Shown: piece after piece, positions 10,085-17,748 of the stretch
How the letters are laid out: each line of letters begins with the position of its first letter
Numbering within the stretch: the first letter of the stretch is position 1
From: Streptomyces nitrosporeus
GTDB taxonomy: Bacteria > Actinomycetota > Actinomycetes > Streptomycetales > Streptomycetaceae
Direction: 5' to 3'
DNA: 64,000 nucleotides
Assembly: GCF_008704555.1 (NCBI RefSeq)
Contig: NZ_CP023702.1
Coordinates: forward strand, 1,674,001 to 1,738,000
Made by a program: the position numbers and the translations under genes
The notes under the pieces: generated by a model
What the model was told of the DNA's origin: nothing
What the model saw: only the letters and a program-made list of their open reading frames with translations
Databases searched by the model: none

Positions 10085-10807
10085 CTACGCGGGCTGCCCG
10101 CCGGCGCGCAGCAGTGGCGGACTCAACACCCATGCGCTCCCTCTGCGGTAGAGCGCGGCCGGGCGGCCCGTGGAAGGCATCCTCTGCCCGCCCGTGGCTT
10201 CCACGAACCCCGTGGTTCCCAGCACCTTGCGCCGGAAGTTACTCGGGTCCAGCGACTGCCCCCAGACGACCTCATAGACCGTACGCAACTCGCTGAGGGT
10301 GAACTCAGAGGCGCAGAAGGCCGTGGCGACAGGGGTGTACTCGAGTTTGCGCCGGACCTCTTCCAAAGCCTCGGCAAGGATCTCGGAATGATCGAATGCC
10401 AGTCTCGTCCCGTCCCGGCCGAGCTCTTCCACCGTTGCCCAGTAGGCGTTTTCCGCATCGGTGCCACCCACAGGCACGGGCAGGTCCGGCCCGAGGGCCA
10501 GGTATGCGACGGTGACCACCCGCCCTCTCGGGTCCCGGCCCGGATCACCGTAAGCACCCAGCTGTTCCAGGTGCAACGCCCCACCGTCGATACCGGCTTC
10601 CTCCCTCAACTCGCGCAGCGCTCCTTCACGCAAGGTCTCGCTCTTCTGGACATACCCGCCGGGGAGCGCGGGCCGGCCGAGGAAGGGCTCCACTCCTCGG
10701 TCGACCAGAAGAACCATCAGGTGATCGCCTCGCAGCGTGAAAATCGCCAGATCCACCGTTACCCACGAAGCCTCCACCTCATCGGAGTCTTTCAGCCAGT
10801 CATCCAC
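10085..10807 (-). CDS. Nudix hydrolase with NrtR-like C-terminal winged helix
   Basis: The 240-residue protein has an intact Nudix box at residues 51-73 (GYVQKSETLREGALRELREE followed by AGI), so it may hydrolyse a nucleoside-diphosphate substrate such as ADP-ribose. Residues about 165-225 (ATAFCASEFTLSELRTVYEV, then VWGQSLDPSNFRRKVLGTTG) match the winged-helix half of NrtR-type regulators of NAD metabolism. In many NrtR repressors the Nudix box is degenerate; here it is intact, so either role or both is possible. The gene is divergent from the three-gene operon starting at 10893, and two GGTCACA repeats lie in the shared promoter. I infer that it may regulate that operon. Confidence 0.85.
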   Translation of the reverse strand: MDDWLKDSDEVEASWVTVDLAIFTLRGDHLMVLLVDRGVEPFLGRPALPGGYVQKSETLREGALRELREEAGIDGGALHLEQLGAYGDPGRDPRGRVVTVAYLALGPDLPVPVGGTDAENAYWATVEELGRDGTRLAFDHSEILAEALEEVRRKLEYTPVATAFCASEFTLSELRTVYEVVWGQSLDPSNFRRKVLGTTGFVEATGGQRMPSTGRPAALYRRGSAWVLSPPLLRAGGQPA

Positions 10808-10820
10808 GGGACCCCCTAAA

Positions 10821-10865
10821 GGTCACATTGACTCAAACACTCTCGCCACTTATGGTCACACAGAC
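10821..10865. promoter_or_regulatory. Divergent promoter with two GGTCACA direct repeats and a TTGACT-17-TATGGT promoter
   Basis: GGTCACATTGAC (10821-10832) and GGTCACACAGAC (10854-10865) match at 10 of 12 bases and are 33 bases apart, close to three helical turns. Between and overlapping them lie TTGACT (10828-10833) and TATGGT (10851-10856) with a 17-base spacer, a good housekeeping promoter reading right into the 10893 operon. The repeats flank the promoter, as an operator for the Nudix/NrtR-like protein would. Confidence 0.55.
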
Positions 10866-10892
10866 CTTAACCTCAGGAGGCGAGGGCAGGGC

Positions 10893-12647
10893 ATGACCAC
10901 CTCCCCCGTACAGTCGGCAAAGGTTTCAGGCGAGGAACTCACGGACGCGACACGGCACTTATGCGCGGGGCCCTACGTGGACGAACATTTCCGCGACCTC
11001 GTGATCGACAAGATCTGCACATCACCGCACCGCAGGGTCGCCCCTTCCTACGGGTTCGACATCGTCCCCGTCATGCGCCACGCATGGCGGGCCGCCGCCC
11101 TCGCGGCCGTTCCGCGCGTCACACTGCTGGGATCCGTGATCGCACCCGCGTGCGTGGGCGCCCTGCCCGCGAGCGTCCTCGTGGCATGCGGCCTCGCCCT
11201 CCTGTGCCTGCTCCGTCTGGCCCTGCTCATACATCGGGGCGACCGCGAGCCCCGGAGCAGCCGGAAGCCGGGGCGCCGCAACAAGGAGATGCGGTACCGC
11301 CATCGACGCCGTCTCCAGCGTTTCCTCCCGCGGAGGAAGTCGGAGAAGTCACAGGCGCTGCGACGTGTCGGAGGGATCGCGTTCGGCCTGGTGGCGACCG
11401 GCCTCGCGATCGGTCTCGTCCACCCCCGTCACGCCGCCACGGCCCTCCACGTGGGGGCGGGCATCGTACTCATGTGCCTCGCCGTCGGGGCTCTGCGTCA
11501 GCTGCAGCTCAACCGGATCCTCCGGACGCCGTCCCTGCGTCCCGTCCGGCTGTCCCCCCGGCAACAGGTCGCCGACGTCCAGCAGAGGGACGTCCACACC
11601 GTGTACCGCCGTCTCCGCCACAGCCAGGACGAGGAAGCGGCCGACGACGACCTGACCGTGTTCACCCTCTTCGGCGAGGAGTCGCCCTTCATCGGTGCCG
11701 GAGAGATCGTCTACCAGTGGAACCCGCCCATGAGCGTCCAGCTCCTGCGACCCGTCGAGGACGACGACACCCCCCTGCACGAACGGGAACACCCCGTACC
11801 CCCGTTCCAGGCCCATGAGCTCGTCGAGCACCTGCGCAAGGCGGTCCACCTGCTGAACACCGACAGCCACGATGTCCGCCTGCCCGCCCAGGTCAGAGAC
11901 CGCGTCTACGTGTCCGAGACCGACGTGGCAACCGACCGCTCCCTGCTCCCCCGGAAGCTCACCGACGTGGATCTGCGGGAGATCATCAACACGCCGGGGT
12001 CGAGAGGACATCACTTCCTCGAGGTCACGACACCGCTGGAGGGCGCGGAGTACGTCGCGACCGTCCTGCTCCACGTGAGCGTACGGGGACGGACCCTGAT
12101 CATCTCCACGGCGGCATGCGTGCTCGCACATACGCCGAGGTCCTTCCAGCGGACAGCCGAATTCGGCCAGCACGGCCTCATCGCGGTCGTATGGGCCGCT
12201 TTCCGCGAACTGGCCACGCTCCCCCAGCAGGTCCAGCGTTCATGGCGGATCCTCCACTACCTCCTCGCCCTGGCCAAAGCCGCCGCCCTGCCCCCGGATC
12301 TCACCTCCACGCCGATCCGCAACGTCCTCATCGGCAGTCGCGTGAGCATCCGGGAACAGCCGGCTCAGACGTGGTCCAAGGTGCAACTGGAGAAGACCGA
12401 CATCCTCGGCCGGATGAAGACGATCGAACAGCGTCTTCTCCGGGCGGCAGGCGACTTCCTGCTGACCAAGGGCGTGGACGCGTCAGAGTTCAACAACCGG
12501 GCACTCAAGATCATCAACAGCGGAATCTTCAACTTCGGTGACAACAACACCATCAGCAACAACGCCGTAGGCGATGCGGCCCAAGTCAGCGCACCGGCGC
12601 ACCCTGCCACAGGAACCGACAGCCCCAGCGACGGAGGAACCACGTGA
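10893..12647 (+). CDS. Four-helix membrane protein with C-terminal NTISNNAVG motif
   Basis: I do not recognise the family. From the ATG at 10893 (GGAGG about 12 bases upstream) it encodes 584 residues. Two hydrophobic hairpins lie at about residues 61-112 and 156-205, separated by a very basic loop (KPGRRNKEMRYRHRRRLQRF). A soluble region of about 330 residues follows, with no known catalytic motif. The C-terminus (about residues 544-565) reads IFNFGDNNTISNNAVGDAAQ before an unstructured tail. The same motif opens the next protein, whose GTG overlaps this stop codon (GTGA). I infer a membrane sensor or scaffold that recruits the nucleosidase through like-with-like motif pairing. Confidence 0.8.
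   Translation: MTTSPVQSAKVSGEELTDATRHLCAGPYVDEHFRDLVIDKICTSPHRRVAPSYGFDIVPVMRHAWRAAALAAVPRVTLLGSVIAPACVGALPASVLVACGLALLCLLRLALLIHRGDREPRSSRKPGRRNKEMRYRHRRRLQRFLPRRKSEKSQALRRVGGIAFGLVATGLAIGLVHPRHAATALHVGAGIVLMCLAVGALRQLQLNRILRTPSLRPVRLSPRQQVADVQQRDVHTVYRRLRHSQDEEAADDDLTVFTLFGEESPFIGAGEIVYQWNPPMSVQLLRPVEDDDTPLHEREHPVPPFQAHELVEHLRKAVHLLNTDSHDVRLPAQVRDRVYVSETDVATDRSLLPRKLTDVDLREIINTPGSRGHHFLEVTTPLEGAEYVATVLLHVSVRGRTLIISTAACVLAHTPRSFQRTAEFGQHGLIAVVWAAFRELATLPQQVQRSWRILHYLLALAKAAALPPDLTSTPIRNVLIGSRVSIREQPAQTWSKVQLEKTDILGRMKTIEQRLLRAAGDFLLTKGVDASEFNNRALKIINSGIFNFGDNNTISNNAVGDAAQVSAPAHPATGTDSPSDGGTT
12545..12568 (+). repeat. Copy 1 of the 24-bp repeat encoding NTISNNAV
   Basis: These 24 bases, in the last 35 codons of the membrane-protein gene, recur exactly at 12682-12705 in the same reading frame and orientation. 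The flanking codons are only partly alike, but the encoded pattern GxxNTISNNAVGxxAQV is retained. The match could be a recent partial duplication or strong constraint on the peptide. Confidence 0.85.
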
Positions 12648-13564
12648 ACACCGACCGAGGCATCAGCGCCCATGGAAACGGCAACACCATCAGCAACAAC
12701 GCCGTGGGCGAACACGCCCAGGTCATCGCGACACCGTCCGCAGAACGGATCGGCACACCGGCGACCGGCTCCACGGCCCCAGCGGACCGGGATACGTGGG
12801 ACATCGGGATCGTCACCATCCTCAGCGAGGAACTGCGCGCACTGTGCGACGAGTTGAAACTCGAACGGCACAAGGAGCCGGGCGGCCTCTACTTCTATCG
12901 CGGAGAACACACCACTCCGGACTCGACCGTCCGCGTCGTCGCCACCCAGACCCAGAGCCAAGGGCAGCGGTCGGCCATGGCCGCCCTGGAGAATCTGCGC
13001 CGCCATTACGCGCCCCGGCTGTGGGCTCTCGTCGGTGTGGGGGGAGGCATCCACGACGAGCACGCCCGCATCGGGAACGTCATCGTCTCGACCGAGGTCG
13101 TCTACTACGAGAACCGCAAGATCAATCCACTCGGGGACATCCGCAGGCGTGGCGAACACCGGCAGGCCCCGGCCCAGGTGGTGCACGCCGTGAACGCGTT
13201 CTTCACCGAACACGGCACCCCCGCCCGTATCCACGGCCAGCCGGCCTCGCAGCCCTCACAGGAGTACTACGAGGTGTATCCGGGGCTGATCGGCTCCGGT
13301 GAAGCGGTCATCGCCGACCGCGACAGCGACATCCGCCGATACCTCGCGCACTACAACGAGAAAGTGCTGGCGGTGGACATGGAAGCGGGCGGCTTGAGCC
13401 AGTACTGGCAGGAGAACTCGGTCCAGGACGAGACGAACCCCGGCTGGGTCGTCATCCGAGGGGTCTCCGACAACGCCGACGAGGAGAAGGGGCACGCGCA
13501 CCACGGACTCGCGGCCCGGAACGCAGCCCATGTGCTGCGGCTTCTGCTGCCCTTCCTCTGCTGA
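12644..13564 (+). CDS. Phosphorylase/MTAN-fold nucleosidase with N-terminal NTISNNAVG motif
   Basis: The GTG at 12644 overlaps the preceding stop (GTGA) and has GGAGG 7 bases upstream. Of 306 residues, about 1-35 are a low-complexity leader with the motif GNGNTISNNAVGEHAQV. From residue about 50 the PNP_UDP_1 superfamily fold begins (WDIGIVTILSEELRALCDEL). Family hallmarks are intact: ALVGVGGGIHDEHARIGNVI near residue 130, the base-binding VDMEAGG near 245, and the catalytic Asp of VIRGVSDNAD near 276. Members cleave or phosphorolyse N-glycosidic bonds of nucleosides, AMP or related metabolites, and similar domains act as effectors in bacterial immune proteins. I infer an effector activated through the shared motif. 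Confidence 0.88.
   Translation: MNTDRGISAHGNGNTISNNAVGEHAQVIATPSAERIGTPATGSTAPADRDTWDIGIVTILSEELRALCDELKLERHKEPGGLYFYRGEHTTPDSTVRVVATQTQSQGQRSAMAALENLRRHYAPRLWALVGVGGGIHDEHARIGNVIVSTEVVYYENRKINPLGDIRRRGEHRQAPAQVVHAVNAFFTEHGTPARIHGQPASQPSQEYYEVYPGLIGSGEAVIADRDSDIRRYLAHYNEKVLAVDMEAGGLSQYWQENSVQDETNPGWVVIRGVSDNADEEKGHAHHGLAARNAAHVLRLLLPFLC
12682..12705 (+). repeat. Copy 2 of the 24-bp repeat encoding NTISNNAV
   Basis: Identical to 12545-12568 and in frame at codons 13-21 of the nucleosidase gene. It places the same Asn/Gly-rich motif at the N-terminus of this protein and at the C-terminus of its neighbour. Confidence 0.85.
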
Positions 13565-13613
13565 CGGATCGAGGCCCCGCCGCACGCGACCCGACACCGG
13601 AAGAGGGCTTTAC

Positions 13614-14279
13614 ATGAACGACCTTCTGACAGGGATCCTCGGCTCTCTGGCGGCCAGCGCGATCCTCATCGTTCTCGGCCTGCTACGCGGCGCCCGTCCC
13701 ATGTGGTGGCTGGTCGCCGTCTGCTCCCGGTACACGAGGACCGGGCTCGGGCGCGTATACCTCCACCAGACCTCCGCCGAACAGGACCTCGCTCGCGATC
13801 TGCGACGAGCCCGCTGGGTCAAAGTCCTGGCAGGCCGGGGGAACGTGCTCACCCGTGAGGTCTTCTCACCCCTGTGGTCGGCGGACCCGGCCACGCAGAC
13901 CGTCCAGATCCTCCTGCCCGACCCCGACTCCGGGCAGGACTCGTGGCTCGACCGGCGCTCCCAGGAGATAGCCCGGTTCGATCCGGGCTACACCCGGGAT
14001 CTGCTCAGAAGCCAGGTCCGGACGAACATCGACTACCTGGCCCGGGTGGCACAGACGAGGGACGGCATCGAACTGCGCACCTTCAACCTGCCGAACAACT
14101 GCCGCGTGATCGCGACGGATCATGCCGCCTACCTCACTTTCTACGGTGCGTCGGCACACGGCAGGAACTCCCCCTGCCTGTACGCCCGGGCTCCCGGCAT
14201 CCTGTACAGCGCCGCCCTGCGCCAGTTCGACGCGGCCTGGGCACACGCCACACCGACTCTTCCGGCGTCTCTTCCCTGA
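13614..14279 (+). CDS. Membrane-anchored protein of unknown function, third gene of the operon
   Basis: The ATG at 13614 is preceded by GAAGAGGG and lies 49 bases after the nucleosidase stop. Of 221 residues, the first 24 form one membrane anchor (LLTGILGSLAASAILIVLGL), followed by a positively charged turn, so the body is probably cytoplasmic. The C-terminal part (TRDGIELRTFNLPNNCRVIA, then TDHAAYLTFYGASAHGRNSP and QFDAAWAHA) resembles the short PLD-like domains that end some actinobacterial regulators, but I see no HKD motif and no catalytic residues I can name. Position and spacing suggest it works with the two upstream proteins. This link is inference. Confidence 0.72.
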   Translation: MNDLLTGILGSLAASAILIVLGLLRGARPMWWLVAVCSRYTRTGLGRVYLHQTSAEQDLARDLRRARWVKVLAGRGNVLTREVFSPLWSADPATQTVQILLPDPDSGQDSWLDRRSQEIARFDPGYTRDLLRSQVRTNIDYLARVAQTRDGIELRTFNLPNNCRVIATDHAAYLTFYGASAHGRNSPCLYARAPGILYSAALRQFDAAWAHATPTLPASLP

Positions 14280-14548
14280 CGAACCGGGAAACCCGTCTGA
14301 GGCGACAGGCCCTCACGACGAGCGTCGACAGCCCGGTGCCCGGGTGGGCACGCGGTGCGCCGCCGCCGGCGCGCCCGCCTGAAGCCTCGGGTCAGGCAGC
14401 CTTCCTCACCGGCGCAGGGATCGCGAGCAGGCGCCTTGGCCGGGCCGGGGGCGAGCGGCCGTACCACATGAGCTGCGCGCCTCCTGGGGACCGGTTCAAG
14501 GTGACCTCGGTGGACAGCGAACGGAAGCACCGTGGGTCCGGGACGTTC

Positions 14549-14561
14549 TCGAAAGTTTCGA
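14549..14561. promoter_or_regulatory. Perfect palindrome TCGAAAGTTTCGA, distal site upstream of the xylanase
   Basis: A 13-base perfect palindrome lies 470 bases before the xylanase start. It has the same TCGAAA half-site as the proximal element at 14834. It sits in the 751-base gap 14280-15030, which otherwise holds no gene I can support. Confidence 0.5.
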
Positions 14562-14833
14562 TAATTCCTGGATACCCTGACGCCACAAGCTAGGGATGCG
14601 GGGCACTCCGGTCAAGGCTTGCCACCGTCCTGTCCACAAACAACGCCTGCCCTTCGGCCCCTACAAGGAATCGCTCCGGCCGGGCCTCTCCTGAGCGTAC
14701 GCACACATTTCACCAGCTCAGGGCCCACACACAGGGGGGAGGACGGACAAGCGGCGTCCGCGCACCCGCCCGACCGCAGAGCTGCGACGTCCGCCTGCGG
14801 CAACGCCGGGCCGCATTCCAACTCACCAGGGTG

Positions 14834-14862
14834 TCGAAATGTTTCGAATAATCAATCGAAAC
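14834..14862. promoter_or_regulatory. Xylanase operator region: TCGAAATGTTTCGA plus a further TCGAAAC half-site
   Basis: The 14-base palindrome at 14834-14847 contains CGAAATGTTTCG, identical to the element before the GH62 gene (5890-5901) in the gene's direction. Another half-site, TCGAAAC, follows at 14856-14862. The segment is the most AT-rich part of the intergenic region and lies about 170 bases upstream of the xylanase ATG. It is the best candidate for the control site of the xylan genes. Confidence 0.65.
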
Positions 14863-14919
14863 TTATTCTGTCAAAACTATTGACGGCCCATCACCGGCGC
14901 CTCAATCATCCCTGTCTGA

Positions 14920-16500
<1,581 letters not shown>

Positions 16501-16567
16501 CGAGGACGCGGACCGATGACGGCCTGCGGGACGGCTTCGCCCACTCCTTCAGGAAGACATCCCCGAT

Positions 16568-16602
16568 GGGAGGGCCGCCGCCATGGTGACGGCGGCCCTC
16601 CC
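16568..16602. terminator. Terminator hairpin after xlnA
   Basis: The arm GGGAGGGCCGCCG (16568-16580) is exactly complementary to 16590-16602, with a 9-base loop. It lies about 100 bases after the xylanase stop and suits a Streptomyces terminator without a T-tract. The rest of 16465-16854 shows no gene. Confidence 0.75.
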
Positions 16603-16854
16603 GTCGGCACGCTCACCGCAGCGGGTCCGGTGCCCGTCGAGGGGGTGACGAGGGCACGGGTTCCTGGTGGGTCCCGGCCGGTCACACCAGCGGCAGGACG
16701 CAGGACGCAGGACGCCCCGGCGTCCACCACCGAGGGCGCGCCGGTGCACGTGCGACGACGGAGCCGGCCTGCAGCCGGCCGTTAGACCCGGGTCCGCACA
16801 GCAAGCGGTTCAACTCGCGGGCCGGTTGCCGCCACCGCCCCGGTGAGGCCACCG

Positions 16855-17691
16855 GGCCTTGATCCCTGATGTTGGACACACGAGACACTGGATCCTGCGG
16901 ATCTGAGAACGGGCATCTCGTGGTCATGAAGAACTACCCGCCTCAGTTCAAGGCGGACGCGGTCGCGCTGTACGAGTCGCGGCCGGAAGCGACGGTCAGG
17001 TCGGTCGCCGCCGATCCGGGGATCAACCCGGAGACCTTGCGGAACCGGGTGAGGGCAGCCGGGGTGAGCCGTCCCCGGGGACGGGGGACGCAGGAAACCT
17101 CTCAGCCGGCGGTGCCGTGGGAGGCGGAGAACGCCGCCTTGCGGAAGAAGGTCCGTGAGCTGGGGAGGAACGCGAGATCCTGCGCAAAGCCGCCAAGTAT
17201 TTCGCCGGGGAGACGCGCTGGTGAACCGCTTCCAGTGTGTCGCCGGCCTTCCAGCGCCGTCACGGCGTGGAGCGGCTGTGCAGCATCCTCGGCGTCAGCC
17301 GCTCGGGCTTCTGCTACTGGCGCCGGACAGCCGCGGACCGATCCGCCCGGCAGGCGGCCGAGGCCCGCCTGGCCGCCCGGATACGGGCGGTGCATCTCGA
17401 GTCGGACGGCACTTACGGAGCCCCGAGGATCACCGCCGAGCTGCGCGAGGAGAACGGTGAGGCGGTCAACCACAAGCGGGTCGCCAGGATCATGCGGGCG
17501 TCGGGGATCGAGGGGGTCCGGTTGCGTCGCCGGCACCGCACCACGGTCCCCGACCCGGCCGCGACCAAGGCGCCGGACCTGATCGGCCGCGGCTTCACCG
17601 CGGACAGACCGAACACGAAGTACGTCGGTGACATCACCTACCTGCCCGTCGACGGCGGGAAATCCTGCTACCTGGCGACCGTCATCGACCC
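16855..17691 (+). mobile_element. IS3-family element, copy 1, 3'-truncated
   Basis: The left end GGGCCTTGATCCC (16855-16867) matches the 13-bp terminal repeat of the full copy at 36058-37357 with one mismatch. Sequence identity to that copy continues at a very high level through orfA and half of orfB. It stops abruptly after the codons for TVID at about 17691. The right 510 bases and the right terminal repeat are missing. The deletion joins the element to the region just after the SARP gene. Confidence 0.85.
16926..17691 (+). pseudogene. IS3-family orfA and orfB, both frameshifted, orfB truncated
   Basis: orfA starts at 16926 (MKNYPPQFKADAVALYESRP) and has the HTH and leucine-zipper regions. 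Near 17160 one base is missing relative to the other copy (GAGCTGGGGAGG against GAGCTGGAGGAGG), which destroys the reading frame. orfB (17221 onwards) has one extra base near 17250. Its later part still reads NTKYVGDITYLPVDGG, so the first DDE aspartate is present, but everything after TVID is deleted. Neither protein can be functional. Confidence 0.85.
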
Positions 17692-17748
17692 GGAGCGCGG
17701 GGCCCGCCGCACCCGGAGGGGACGCCGGTCACGGCCCCGGCGGTTCAA

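Noticed and set aside
14392..14586. Minus-strand 64-codon ORF containing ETFENVPDPR, faintly like the start of an ISAs1-type transposase
   Set aside because: Only about ten residues fit, the rest does not follow the family, and no inverted repeats are visible. It also overlaps the distal xylanase operator.
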